The notes: generated by a model from the sequence alone, not told the origin. Positions 24,469 through 37,300 are shown, counted from the first letter of the stretch. The stretch: DNA of 64,000 nucleotides from Chaenocephalus aceratus (GCA_023974075.1 CM043788.1:27129980-27193979); one strand, 5' to 3'. Made by a program: numbers and translations.

Positions 24469-24668
24469 TTATTTCTGCCGGAGGAGCGAGGAACGAGGAG
24501 CGATAATGGAGGAGCTATAATCGAGGAACCACCAGACCATCCTCCGATGAAATCCTCAGACACTCGCCCCGCACCCTTACTGTGTATCGCTCACTGATTG
24601 GACGATGCAGCGCATGCACTGATCTGATGCTTCTTGACATGAGAGCAGTTCTCATTCATAACACTCCG

Positions 24669-24843
24669 TTCGATGTCTCACTATGGGATGCCCCTCATCG
24701 CGGAGCAAACAGAAGCATCAATCTCATTACGCCAATCCTGATTGGCCGGTGATTCTTGACGTCAACGTCAGGGGAAATCACCCCCTGCGCCTGCGCCACG
24801 ACGCATGCGTCATTCAAACACCTCTTCTCGCTTCAGAGCACAT
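24669..24843 (+). repeat. DIRS left inverted terminal repeat
   Basis: It pairs with the complement of 29873-30053. The shared core includes gaagcatcaatctcattacg and the palindromic TGACGTCAACGTCA. Small indels separate the two. Confidence 0.8.
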
Positions 24844-25220
24844 CTCGAATGGTAGCCGGCTAGCTTAACAGTCCACAGACTGAACCCAAATAATTTTCGG
24901 TCGACGGGCGTTAGCCGGCTACCCGATTCTCTCACAGAAGAGGATTATAGTCAACCTCGCCGTTCTTCCTCTGGAGTAAGGTAAGGTTTTGACTTCAAGT
25001 TAGCAACACACCAGTTGCTAACTTGTGTTTGTTTCCCTCACTACCGACACCACGGTAGCAAGGACACTTTTTTCTTCTCTCTTCCACGGAGGAGAAAAGG
25101 ATTACAGGAATATTACCATACCAGGTAATATCCTTGAGAGAAAAAAAAAGACCCACGCTGTCCCTTTTTCCCCTGGATTAAAGACAGATCGGTAAACTTT
25201 TTTTCTCGAACGTACCTGTC

Positions 25221-26790
25221 ATGAGCGGACCCTCTCCACGCCTCACGGCGAACGAGATGGATGCCTCTCCCCCTCACACCAGAGGAGTCAGGATCTCGGA
25301 GGCTCGGCGCTGCGGTTGCGGGTTTAAAGTGTCAGGCACAGACTCACACCAGATCTGTTCGTCCTGCCTCGGGCTGGAACACGCCCAGGAGGCCATTGAC
25401 AACCCCGGCTCGTGCGGACATTGTGCCCGCCTCACCGTGAAGAGCCTCCACCGAAGGTTAGCGCAACAAGTTAACCTGTCGGGACGGGACCCCCTCATGT
25501 CCACTGATCCGCCGACCGGCAATCAAGACACGGGGACGTCTGCCGCAGAGATGGAGCCCCTCACTGCGGTCTGGGGCTCACCGACAGCGGCACCCGCAGA
25601 ACCGGAATCTCGCGACATATCAGGCCGAGATCCGGTGGCGGCAAAGAACGCGGGAACGGGGCCCCACGCTATACCAAGCTGGGGCTCCCGACTGGACCTC
25701 ACCACGGTTTCACCCGCGGAAGATGTCCTGGAGTTAGACTGCATGGAGGACGAAGAAGTACACCTCTGAGTTCCTCCTGTCTGACTCGGATGAGCAGGAA
25801 GACGACATCTTCATGTCATCGACTCAGGCTGCAAAGCCGGGAGTGATTGGCTGCTCCCCCGGGCGACAGCACACCAGCTTCGCCCTGTCTCAGTATGGAC
25901 CTACAAGCCGTGTGTCAGCGCGCTGCGGCCAAACTAGACATCCCATGGCCCGAAGTGGCCAAGGAGACCTCCAGGTCCCGTTACGAGGGAAAACTTTTTT
26001 CCCAAACAACGAGGGCAAAGAGGCAACTCCTCCCGGTCTTCCCGGAGATGTTGGATAAGGTGTCGGTCTCGTGGAGAGACCGGCCCTTTAGCAACAAGGC
26101 CCCAATCCAGGGTGCCTCCTCCCTTGACTGTGACGGTATGGAGAGGCTCGGCCTGCTCCACATACCACCTATGGAACCGCTGGTGGCAGCCCACCTCCTA
26201 CCGAGGATGGGCCAGCCGCCAAGCAGGAACCCACGCTGCCAGCAAAAACGGACCGATTCCAGTCTACCATGACGGAACGGGCCTACAGAGCCGCAGCGTT
26301 GTCCGCCAGGGCTCTGAACGTTTCCTCGATGCTAACCGCATACCAAGCGGAGCTCTGTGAGGATATGCGAGCAATCCTGGACCGGCCACTCTGGACGAGA
26401 TAGCCGCGGTCACAGACATTGTCTCCGTGTCCAACGCTGCGCCGTCCAGGCCACGGGCAAGGTAATGGGGATCATGGTGTGCAGGAAAGAGCTAGATGGC
26501 TCAACCCTCACCAACCTCCCAGACCGGGAAAAGGAAGATGTGCTTGACATGCCATCGTTCCCGAGGGGATTTTCGGCTCCGCTCTCGCTTCCATGCAAAG
26601 GAAGTGCGAGTCGAAAAAAAGAAAGAAGACGAGGCTCTCCACCTTTGTCTCCCTCGAAGGGTCAGCCGCGGCTTTTGCAACGGCGGCCCTTCGCCCACGC
26701 TGCACCGCGCTCTGCTGGGTTCAAAGTACCGGGACAGCAGAGGGCGCAGCCCGCCCCGAGTCCCCAGCCCAGGCAGGAGACGAGGGGCGA
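25221..26790 (+). pseudogene. DIRS gag-like gene, frameshifted
   Basis: The open frame 25221-25769 starts MSGPSPRL and has a Cys/His cluster (CGCGF...CSSCLGLEH...CGHCARL). The homologous protein continues in other frames: the AAAKLDIPWPEVAKET part lies at about 25900-26200, the TERAYRAAALSARALNVSS part at about 26270-26360, and a Lys/Arg-rich tail ends near 26790. At least three frame changes are needed. It corresponds to the capsid-type ORF that precedes reverse transcriptase in fish DIRS elements. Confidence 0.65.
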
Positions 26791-27164
26791 GTTGGTCTAG
26801 AAATCTCCGGCTCGGCTGTAGCCCCAGGCACAGCCGAACAGAATTTCGGCCAGCAGGCGAGGAAGAAGAAGCGAGTCGGCCTGACAGCCTCTCCTTCTCC
26901 CCTCCGTGACAGAGCTGGAAGTTTCTTCCCCGGCTCTAAATGTGTCCCCGCCGCCTCGAGAGATGCCTCAACGCCATCCTCAAGTCCGCACAAGACACAT
27001 GTCACATTGTTATTGTCTGAATAAACCATTTTCCGCTGACGCATCCAGGCTCCGGCCAAGGGCGCAGCCTGAAAAAATGAAAAGAAAGACAATAAACAGT
27101 CCGTTAACCATAAATCCCCTTTTGAGAGCAGCTACGACCTCTCTCAAAAGGCGGATAATAAACG

Positions 27165-27525
27165 GGTCTGTGAAGGCACCACCGCCACGCGCATGCGCAG
27201 TGCCGGTTGGGGCTTTAAGGGCACTACCGCCACGTGCGTACGCAGTGCCGGCTAGAGCTGTAAAGAACGGCCCGTCAATCCTTCCCCTTTCAAGAACAGC
27301 TACGGCATCTCTCAAAAGACGGATTATTGACGGGTCCGTGAAGCCACCGCCACACACATGCGCAGTGCCGGTCAGGGCTTTAAGGGCACCACCGGCACGC
27401 GCAGGCGCAGTGCCGACTGGAGCCGTGAGGGCACCACCGGCACACACATGCGCAGTACCGGCTGGAGCTGAAAAGGCACCTCCGTCACGCACATGCGCAG
27501 TGCCGGTCGGAGCCATAAGAGTGAC
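27165..27525 (+). repeat. Degenerate ~45-bp tandem repeat in the DIRS element
   Basis: Six units carry a CATGCGCAGTGCCGG-like core, grouped into two larger blocks that each start with a 'ctctcaaaag.cggat' segment (27140 and 27310). Several units contain GCGCATGCGC, the NRF-1 type palindrome. The open frames through it are Pro/Ala-rich low-complexity by-products. Confidence 0.75.
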
Positions 27526-27699
27526 ATCTCAGCTGGCTCTAAGGAGCATACAGCAGGAGATACTCACGATGTCTGCCTGGGCTTCTCAAAACAGTTATAA
27601 TTGATCTGTTTTCACAAACCCAGAGAGAGTCAACCCATATTCTGGAGAGAAAGGTTCTCTCTCTCCCAGAAAGAAGGGTTTTATCTATAAAGCCCACCG

Positions 27700-28160
27700 A
27701 GCGGAGTCAGATTACGGAGGAGAATGTCCTCGTAAAGCACCCGCTCAACATGGGCCTCATAATAAAACTAAACCCCGAACGCCACGGCTTACGGAGAGTT
27801 TTGGTGATTATGAAATGCGTAGTGGCACTACACCCGACTTTTCCAGTGCGGGACGTGCCTACGGGTGCAGTCCTTTCACGGAAGGTGGTCACCACGGACG
27901 CAGGTCAGACGGGCTGACAGGGGACTTACGAAGGTCGCCCGGTGAGAGGTCTCTAGAACAGAGACTTCCAGCGGGCACGCGTAAATTACCCGGAGCTTTT
28001 AGCGGTGTTCCCCACCCAAAAATGCTTCCTGCCTTCTCTCAGAGGACTTCATGTCCCCGTGAGGATAGACAACACGATATCGTGGATGAACCGCTAGGGA
28101 AGTTTACATTGTCTCCAGTCACCACTGGCACACAAACTGATCCCTTAGAGCGGCAGACGT
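27700..28160 (+). pseudogene. Remnant of DIRS reverse transcriptase / RNase H region
   Basis: The segment VVTTDAGQTG near 27880, then GRPVRGL and a diverged NYPELLAVF block, resembles the start of the DIRS RNase H domain (VVTTDAS..GWG). Stops and frame changes are frequent. The reverse transcriptase core expected before it is not visible. Confidence 0.5.
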
Positions 28161-28640
28161 CTCCTCTCTCTGAGAACGACACGAGTACCGGGTGTTATGC
28201 ACCTAGGGACAGAATTACTGTCAAAAGGTACACCACTCTATGCAGACTGGACTCCTCATCCAAGGATCGAGAGTCCGCTGTGGGTGCGTTACGGCGGAGC
28301 CGCGTTAAATCTGTTCGCAAGGGGAGAAAATGCTCAATGACAGCTGTTCTCTTTAATGCACGATTTAAACGCACCGTTAGGCGGGGACGCTCTCGTACAC
28401 GATTGACCTCCGGGTCCTCTGTACACGTTCCCACCCCAGGTTCTGTTCCCCTTAACTCCGGCCAGAGTGAAAGAGCAACGCCACACACGTACTCTGATGT
28501 TTCCACCCTAGCCCGCAATATACGGGCTGGCGGTGATATATCAGCTGTTGTGCGGGCAGCCGTGGCAGCCCCCACCACGCAGGGACAGATTGTCTCAGGC
28601 GGGGAGGGCGATCCTTCACCCACGCCCAGAGCACGGGGCA

Positions 28641-29696
28641 CTATGGGCCTGACCCGTGAGTGGTACAATCTGAATACAGTGAGACTCCCTCAGAAGGTGA
28701 TAAACACTATTCAGAGTGCGAGAGCTTCCTCCACCAGGTCTCTTTACGACTGTAAGTGGAGGGTGTTTGAGGAGTGGTGCCTTCAAGAAGGGCACATCTC
28801 TTTTCAATGTCCTGTCGGGGTGATTTTATCATTCCTACAGGACTTGATCGATAAACACAGAGCTTTTTCCACGATCAAGGTGTACCTGGCTGCTATTGCT
28901 GCATGCCATGTGGGCTTTGAGGGTAAGACGGCTAGCCAACATCCTTGGTTTGCCGTTTTTGAAGGGAGCGCAGGCCTCCTCCCTGTCTCCAGGTCGCTGG
29001 TGCCCTTATGGGACCTGGCAGTGGTTTTAAATGGGCTCAAGATGACCCCATTTGAACCCCTGGAAGGAGCTGACATGAAACATCTGTCACTCAAGACAGT
29101 GCTGTTACTGGCTCTGGCATCCGAAACGGGTCAGTGATATCCATGCACTGTCTGTACATCCCTCATGCACTCAGTTCGCCCCAGGGCAAACGAGAGTGTT
29201 GTTGAAACCCAACCCTGCCTTTACACCAAAGGTGGTTGGTTCGTGTACCCCAATTGACATTGAGGCATTTCCTCCGCAGCTGGTTTCCTCCGGGGAGCAG
29301 CAGCAGGATTTATTGTGTCCAGTCCGGGCTTTGCACACATATATGGACAGATCAAAAGAGCTTCGTCTTAATGACCAACTCTTCGTGTCCTGGGCTAAAC
29401 CTCACAAGGGTAAGCCTGTTACTAAGCAACGACTATCCCACTGGATCGTGGAGGCGATTGCTCTGGCCTATACGAGTCAGAATCTGCAAGCACCTTTGGG
29501 TCTGCGGGCTCACTCGACTCGGGGCCTGGCTACATCCTGGGCTTTGTTCAAGGGTGTTTCCATCCAGGATATCTGTGCGGCGGCAAGCTGGTCTTCGCCA
29601 CTCACTTTTGTCCGCTTTTACAGACTGGACGTCTCCGCTCCAAGCGTGGCCCAAGCAGTGCTGGGCACCTTGTTGAGTCGGGACTCCTCCTGTTAA
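28641..29696 (+). pseudogene. Tyrosine recombinase of the DIRS-like element
   Basis: The N-terminal SAM-like part (QKVINTIQSARASSTRSLYD...FLQDLIDKHRAFSTIKVYLAA) runs to about 29120 in one frame. The catalytic domain continues in another frame to 29696. The active-site residues are present: Arg at 29127-29129 (KRVSDIH context), HSTR at 29511-29522 and Tyr at 29619-29621 (FYRLD). The frame change at about 29121-29126 fits loss of two bases just before the first catalytic Arg and is the only lesion I see in this gene. The enzyme would integrate a circular double-stranded DNA copy by site-specific recombination. Confidence 0.85.
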
Positions 29697-29754
29697 ATTC
29701 TGGTTGATCGGTGATCTTCGAGATAAGCTCGTCTGGCAATACGGGAGCTACAAT

Positions 29755-29851
29755 ATCCCATAGTGAGACATCGAACGGAGTGTTATGAATGAGAACTATA
29801 GGTTACTTACGTAACCCCATACTCAGAGTAACATGAAGTGAGATGTCTCAC
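29755..29851 (+). repeat. DIRS internal complementary region
   Basis: The first ~40 bases complement the left end (24649-24690) and the next ~57 complement the right end (about 30040-30094). The two are joined at AATGAGAA/CTATAGG, which fixes the element termini. Confidence 0.9.
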
Positions 29852-29872
29852 CAGACGGCCCTCCTTGCTATG

Positions 29873-30053
29873 GTGAAGCGAGAAGAGGTGCTTATTTTGA
29901 ATGACGCATGCGTCGTGGCGCAGGCTACTTATAGGGGGTGATTTCCCCTGACGTTGACGTCAAGAATCACCGGCCAATCAGGATTGGCGTAATGAGATTG
30001 ATGCTTCTGTTTGCTCCGTGATGAGGCGCATCCCATAGTGAGACATCTCACTT
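29873..30053 (-). repeat. DIRS right inverted terminal repeat
   Basis: It is the complement of the left repeat, with small insertions such as the ataag near 29900 and 29932. Confidence 0.8.
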
Positions 30054-30837
30054 CATGTTACTCTGAGAACTGGGGTTACGTAAGTAACCTATAGTTTCCC
30101 AGCGGAGTGAAGAAAACACATGAACCTCACGGGAGTCACTCCTCAGTCTATACCATGTTTTGTTTCAATTAATGTATCATTTAGTTACAAATATGTGATA
30201 TATCTGAACAACAAAGTGGTCAAAAATCATTTTATTCACTTTTTGGAAACATTTTCATGATCGCTTTTTTTGTTTTACATTTTCATTTATTGTCATTTCC
30301 ATTCAGTCAGTCATTAAGTGCTATTAAAATGTTAATGTGCTACATATCCACACCAACAAACAAAGTGTGCAATCCAATGAATGTTAATCTAACTGGGTTT
30401 TGTTAGATAATATAACTATTTTTCTTCTCTGAATTATTTTATTTCTATTGTGCACTCTAATCAATATTAATCAAACTATTGTTCGTTTATACATTTTAAG
30501 AATGGCGTTTATCTTTTTTGAGAATGTGTTCTTATTTGATTTGATTTATTTGGGTCTACAACAGATGATACAAATGTTTGTGTCAGTAAATGTGTACTAA
30601 CAGAGGGGGGGTGTTTGTGGAAATAACGGGGACAGAGCTGCTGTCAGACATCAGCTGTGCGGCGTCATCACAAACGTTTGACACTGCGCAACTTCCTCCG
30701 TGCCTATACGCCGGCCACACCCTTGAATATATGTGTATTGGTCATGACATGCATGTATGTAATACTTTGTCATTAAAGTACCAAGACTGACATTGAGGAG
30801 TGCGTTTCTTCAGAGATGTTTCAAAGCGTCATGACGC

Positions 30838-31728
30838 ATGGCCGGACTAATCTCAGCCAATGACAGCTCTGCATGCATCCCCTGGATATTATTTTATTAA
30901 CTGCTCTCATCGCAAGGCGATGTTTACAGAGAGAACAGCTGTGAGGTCCGTGCGAGCAGAGCAGTGTGTAAAATATATATCACTCAGTATAACAGGCCTA
31001 CATTACTCTCTTTATTTGCTGTAGTTTAGTAGTTATCTACTAAATATATTTTCTAAAACCATTTAGTGCTTCACATAATAAAATACACAACGGCTGTAGC
31101 CTGATATGCTTTAGGAGCTGTAGGTGCGTGTGATTGGCTACAGTGTGTAGGTGTGTGTGTTGTACAGTGTGTAGGTGTGTGTGTTGTACAGTGCGTAGAT
31201 GCAGCGGACAGACAGGCCTCAGTTGGTTTGGTGTCCTCTGCTTACTTTTAATACTTGTAAATAAAACTTTTGGCCCGTAATTTATTTCCCTCATTGTAGC
31301 GACCAGAGAGGGGGGGGGGGGGTATATATCCAGTCTCTGATAGTGTTACATTATTATGAGAGTGCTCTGTTTGATTCTGAAATGGTATATATTTATATGT
31401 GTGTGTGTTTATGTGTGTGTCCACATCTGTAGCCTGTTATTGTCTCATTATACCGCACTGTGAATGAATTAAAAGTAAATATATAAGTCGTCATGAACAC
31501 ATCTGTCCATCAGACAGAGGGCTGCTGTGCCTCCTGTCATCATTAATGGACGTCTCTTTAAAATGACAGCTCAGAGGAGAGAAGTTCTCATTTCTCTAAC
31601 CGCCTGCTGCTTCCCCTCCTCTCTCCTCGACTCCTCGGTTCGCATCTTCTGTGGGCGGGACTAAGTCTCGAGGATAGGAGTCGAGGAGGGGAGTCGAGGA
31701 GGGGAGTTAGAGAAATGAGAAAGGGCCA
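30838..31728 (+). mobile_element. Family Y-type copy, left end missing
   Basis: Collinear with 23520-24440 (shared gacagctctgcatgcatccc). It ends in GAGAAAGGGCC after repeated 'gtcgaggaggggag' words. The left ~230 bp of family Y is absent. Confidence 0.6.
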
Positions 31729-31978
31729 TTGTATGCATATGTGACAGACGCCAGAACAGTTGTATTAAGCTCTTTATTAGTTTCAAGTTGTGTTACCCTA
31801 GATCTGATTGGATCATCAACCTGCGACAATCAACCCTTCAAACAAGGTAAATAAATATCCCCACGCATCACTGTTGTTTTACTGTTTGGTGTGCATAGCG
31901 TGTTAAATCTCTGCTGGGCGTCTGACTGCAAGTGACATTTGATTAGATACAAAAGGGTCTGTTCTGGATTCAGCTGCA
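31729..31978. other. No gene seen
   Basis: Non-repetitive by eye; flank of foldback element B. Confidence 0.4.
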
Positions 31979-33795
31979 AGCTACCCAACCCAGTCTCACA
32001 AAAAAACGTATAATAACTACGTTGGTCCACAACGTAGGACGTAGTATTTCTACAAAAACGCCTCTGAAATTGTAAGATCCCTACGTTTTTTTTCACCATT
32101 CATTCCAATGGCTGGCGTCTATGTCACGTGATCTTCACATTTCTCCCTGCAAAAAAAACAAAACATGGCCGAACTTCATTTTATTCTCGGTGTAAAATGC
32201 CTATTTAAAGTTACTTTGGCCATTAAAATGCGTTTTGATGTCATTTGATGCGAGAAATATGAGTTGTTATTTCAGATTGTGTGCAGTGGATGTACATGAC
32301 CTTTCGTTTGCTAGTTATTACGAAGATTACTTCAGGAAATTGTATCTATACAACGTTTTCATTGTTACCAGGTGGTTGCTAGGGACGCTGCTATCGATAT
32401 TATTTCTGTTATGTTGTGTAACTGTTTAATGGTGTTATCTTTATTGCTACCCCATTCCCTGTCAAAGTATAGTGTTGGTCCACAGCGCAAACGTATTAGT
32501 TTAACAAAACCCGCATCTAAAATGGTGGCATAGAAACGTTATTTTCCCCTGTGCAATTCCAGTCTCACATCTCACATCACATCGTCATTAACAAATACCG
32601 GAAACAGACCGAAAACACATTATTCCGAGTTTGCTTGCTTTTCTCTTTGAAAGTCATCACATAACGGCATTGTAATACACGGTTCGGCTGCATTAAATGT
32701 TACATATCTGCTGTAGTTCTCTATTTATAGAGCCCTGATGAGAAGACTTCTAGACAAACATGAGGAACTGCCGCCAACACTGGAAACGTGACGTGGATCA
32801 TAAATATATCAACAATTAAACAACATCTTACATTTCTTTTCACACAATACGTCTCCTTGCAGTATCAACACTAATTCGACTGACTTTTATATTTGATCCA
32901 ATTGGTAGATAGGCTGTATTTACACCATAAAGGTGCACAGCTGATATAAAGGGACACCTAGTTTAAAGCATTTTTATTATTAGATATTAATAGAATCCCT
33001 ATAAAGTATGTTCATTACTCATTATTCTCTACTAATAGTTAATTAAAGACTGTATATAATGACTATTTTAGACATCCCTTTCAAGATTTTCTAAGGTTTA
33101 TTGACATATCATATTCACAAACGGTTGGTTGTAGTTGTTGTGTTTGTTGTTTGTAGTTATGCAATGAATGTAAAACTTTGTGTCTACCTCCAGCAATGTT
33201 AACTATGTTGAAGCACTTATTTTAACTGATATTATACATAATTATACTCTTATAAGATGTATGTAGATAGTATAAGAAATGTGCAGAATATGACAATGTA
33301 ATGGTGGAGGTACACAAATATTGAAAGATGTCTTGTGATGCACTGTTGAGGAACCTGTGACCCAAGTTTTGGGCCTTGTCAGGTATTGAACAATCAATAC
33401 ATAAAGAACACATAATTATTAAATATAAAACACAGAATTTGTGTGATTATACTAAATGATTTACAAATAAACACCACTGCATATTTACAACTATACACAT
33501 GCTGATGTAACGCAAATGTTTCCAACTTGGGATCAATAAAGTATATCTTATCTTAAGAGGATTGATGGCTACTGCCATATTTGCAAAATGTGCCTCTGAA
33601 CCTTGACAAGTGCATGTTTCAGGCTTATCAATTAACAACATGAGGGGTCACAGACATAAGACCAGCTGTTAAATAAAGCTCTTCTGACCTTAGCTGTCGT
33701 GTGGGTATATATGCTGCCCATTATGGGCACAAGCAATTTTCACCCATTTATTAATTATATGTTTTAAATTTGAGTGTTTCCTATCCCCTAAACCT

Positions 33796-34350
33796 TGTGA
33801 GGAAATATTTGTATGTATTCATGTTAGTAAACTATCAAGATGCTTAAAAAGGGAAAATGATTTGGGTAGAAAACTGTGAACTGTTTTTGGGGCCTGTGAA
33901 CATTTGGTTTTTTGAGGACAAAGGAAGAGGGGGAAGGTCAGGAGTTAACATACAGTCATCCCTGTGATAATGAAGCTGAGCCGCTGGGATTGGGGAATTT
34001 AAGATGTGAGGTGTTGATAATAATTTGGGCAGCCAATCACTGGTCTGGAAGGGAGGCGCAGATAACTCCTCCTCTGGTCAGCGAAGTATTTAGACAGGAA
34101 CCCCGCTGTGTGCCCTCTCTCTCTCCTCTCGCTGGCTCACGTGAGTATCAGGTAAATGTGGGATCCCACAGATCTGTATTTATTTTGTACTGTATTTGAT
34201 TGTATTGCATTGTTTTATTACCATTAAAGTGGATTATTGTTTAATGGTTACTTGGCAGCAGTGAATTCCTTCCTGTAAGAATAATCAGCATGTTTAGGGA
34301 CGCGAGGAGATTTAAGAAAGCGGACGAGTTGTCCACCAAATCTCCTAACA
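33796..34350 (+). repeat. 5' LTR of copy 1
   Basis: 555 bp, TGTGAGG...CCTAACA. It differs from the 3' LTR by a 3-bp indel near 34020, a 1-bp indel near 33910 and a substitution near 34242. ATTAAA near 34223 could serve for polyadenylation. Confidence 0.9.
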
Positions 34351-34352
34351 AA

Positions 34353-34370
34353 TGGTGATCTCGACGTGCC
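34353..34370 (+). promoter_or_regulatory. Primer binding site, tRNA-Trp-like
   Basis: TGGTGATCTCGACGTG lies 2 bases past the LTR. From memory of tRNA-Trp 3' ends it matches at about 14 of 16 positions. The same site is at 53078-53095 in copy 2. Confidence 0.65.
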
Positions 34371-37300
34371 GAATAAACATGAGCTGTGGAAGGATTCAGA
34401 GGACCAGACTGGGTCGAGAACAAACACTTTGAGACACCTCAGACAATAGGCAGGGCCCTGCCACTACATATAAGGTAACACAACTGTAGGATTGTCTGTA
34501 GGCGTTTCAGAGTGTTTTTGAAGTTTAAATGGAATATACGATGCATATTTTACCATGTTAGGAAAGTTATATAAAACACGTGAACGTTGATCGCAAGGTA
34601 CAGAGAGTCCTGCGTGACGAGATATAAAGCAGTTAGCGTGGATCTCAGGTAGTTTAGTCCTGAAGTGGCGTAGAAACGGTGCAGTTCGTGGGCTGTGAGG
34701 TGAAATTCCTACACGACGAAAACCTGGAAGCTCGATATTTTCAGATCGAGCCGCCGTTTAAAACTGGGGGTAAATAACAGTCTAAGGCCAAATAAGCGAA
34801 AGGGTCAGCGGATTGTTATATGTTAAATCCTTGGGAGAGAGCACTAACGTCACCTACATTGTGACGAGACCGGCTCTCGTTTCCCTTGTCTGTAAAAATT
34901 AATTTGAAAGGCTGACGTAAACATAACGTTGATCGCAAGGTAGGCAGAGAGTCCTGCGTGACGACATATGATGTACGTTATCAAGCTGGACAAACTGTAC
35001 GGGGAATAAATCTGTGTGATTTTTACCTGAATAACCTATGTGAGCGATTGTCTGTGGTAATCAGACATTCGCTCAGAAGAGTGAAGCTCATTTGTGCTCT
35101 GCTGCTGCCATCTAGTGGCTGAAAGGGGGGGAAGCACGTTAATTAAGTCAGATAAATAAAAGCGAAGTCAATATATTGCGTATATTTAAATAAATGAGCT
35201 GTCTGTAGGTTGTCATTGTTGATTAGTACAGACCTTGTTTTATGTGGGTAAATGTAATGGTACAAAAGCAAGCTATTCATCACAATTGTATTTTTAGGTT
35301 ATGAATAAAACAAAAAGTAGTAGCCTAAGGGATAAGCAGAAAGGTTTTTGAACGCTTGTCAGTTATGACAGGGGTGCTTATGCCCGCTTAGGTTTTCAAT
35401 GTGCGCCATCACGTTAAAACAGGATTGGTGGCATTTTCAGTTCATTGCTTGCTTCCACACGCCTTCCCCCTCCTTGTCTCTTTCACGACTATAGTTAATG
35501 CATTAGAACGATTGTTAAGTTGCCGTGTTTCTAGAAATCAAACTCACTGTTCCGGAACGGCCTTTCAAAATAAAAGCCAAAGGCCGCTGTTCGCCAGAGA
35601 TGCCTTCACAATAAAACAGTAATTTGCTTAACAATATATTTAACTTATATTACGTCCTTAAATATTGATTTTAATTCATTACAGATCTAACCTGCTTGTA
35701 ACACAACTTAGATAAACAATTTCAAGTGGTTGAAGGGGGTTTCCTGTCTGGCTCATTTGATTTAGAACTGTAAGGAAGAATAGTGTTTTATGAGTCATTC
35801 CTCAGGGTTTCTAAAGATAAATCATCAGTTTGTCTGGACTTTGATATGGAGATAGGATCATGGTGGAGAAGGAAGACCTTTTTTGGTTTCAAATTAAAGA
35901 AGAGTTTAAAGATGAAGTAAGCAGGACTTCAACTGGCCAAAAGAGATTTTAAAGTTTAATATTCTTGGTTAGCAAACAAGACATCTGATTATTATGTCAC
36001 ACATGAAAATCTTGTTATAGAAACTAGCTTAGAATATTGGAGTAAATATGTGGATGTTCTTTCGTAGTGTGTGGAATATGTGATGCTGGAAACATGTACG
36101 TTTTTCAATGTACAGAGAAAATGGTTTCCTGAAAGAGTTATGTTGGGTAAATATGTAGCAATGGATGAAACAATTTTTAGAGTGAGTTTTTTGTGATATC
36201 ATTAGTAGACATCAATTATGTTGTTTAGATGGCATTTAACAATTAAGACAGATATTATGATTAGAAAGAGCCAGAGTGGAAAGGGTTGGATTTATTTAAC
36301 CTCAATGTGCTAGATTTTTTATAGGTAATGCGTCCGAGACCTGGACTCCCCCTCTGAGTTAGAAAAGGCTACGATCCCGACCCTCCAAGCAGACAAAAGA
36401 CCTAACCCAACAGGACACTCCTCCTTCTCCATCGAACAGACAGAGAACCAGAGCTGAAACAACAACAACAAGACTGCAGCCAGAACTATCTCCACCTGTG
36501 GCATCCAGAACCAAACAGCATGCTGACAGGCAGAGATCTACGCTCATCAGTCCCTCAGACGGGACCATGAAGTTCCAAGCTGAGCACAAGAGCAAAGTGT
36601 GGGACATGAGAGCAGAATCCGTCCTCCATAAAAACAGCAGGGAGACTGTAAAGGAGGAGATGAAATGCAAAGCAGTGCAAGAACATTGGCATTGATGGGG
36701 GATGCAGATGTAACTGGGCCAATGGCTGCCTAACAGAGTTACAGCGGATGAGGTTACAGCTGATGGACTGAAGAGAAGACAGAACCAGAGGAGTTGGCAT
36801 GGTCGATTAGAAGTGAGGAGGCCGGGGTCACGGCTTGAGAAAACCAGAGGAGGAGAAAAGGAGAACGGGAATGAGTGAGTTTACACATAAACACACTTAT
36901 TCACAAAACGCACATTTAAAGCATAAATACGTAAAGACAGAAAGATTTATTAAATTAAAAATAGCAGGAAACTATTAGAGTAAAATGAGAACACACTGAG
37001 GGTTAAAGGGGGACAGAGTACAACCATATTCTTCAATCTTTTCATCATGTTAACAAAATATTCTTTGACATTTTTTATTCACGTGTGAATAAAGTAGTGG
37101 GATAGTTTTAGGAACCACTCTATAAGACAAATCTTTATCTGTATGGATAATGTTAAAGGGAGAGCTGGTGCCAAGCCAGATATAGTATTCCAATCTAAAT
37201 AATTGATTTCACCATTGTAGCATAGTTATTACCATAGGAAATATGAAATGACTTCTGTTTTTAAATCCTTGATAAAGGAGGGAGTAATTGTTTCATTTGG

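Larger units (their letters stand above)
24649..30094 (+). mobile_element. DIRS-like tyrosine-recombinase retroelement
   Basis: Three hallmarks are visible: inverted terminal repeats at about 24669-24843 and 29873-30053; an internal complementary region (29755-29851) that pairs with the extreme left end and then the extreme right end, as expected for a circular intermediate; and a tyrosine recombinase just upstream of it. Comparison with the X copy at 20040-20070 shows a clean insertion between gagagcag and tttcccag with no target duplication, as known for DIRS. gag is frameshifted and most of the reverse transcriptase is missing, so this copy is dead. It is 5446 bp. Confidence 0.9.
23188..30837 (+). 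mobile_element. Family X element, copy 3, split by Y and DIRS-like elements
   Basis: X sequence is present at 23188-23288, 24469-24648 and 30095-~30780, in order and orientation. It is interrupted by Y (23289-24468) and the DIRS-like element (24649-30094). X copy 2 supplies both empty sites. Beyond about 30700 it passes into a Y-type repeat without a clear boundary. Confidence 0.6.

Noticed and set aside
26906..27604. 232-residue Pro/Ala-rich frame
   Set aside because: Runs through the 45-bp minisatellite and both strands stay open there because of composition; no domain is visible.
36359..36695. Open frames over the exon-like block in LTR element copy 1 (also 55148-55480)
   Set aside because: Indels between the copies do not respect a reading frame, and no homology is recognised.
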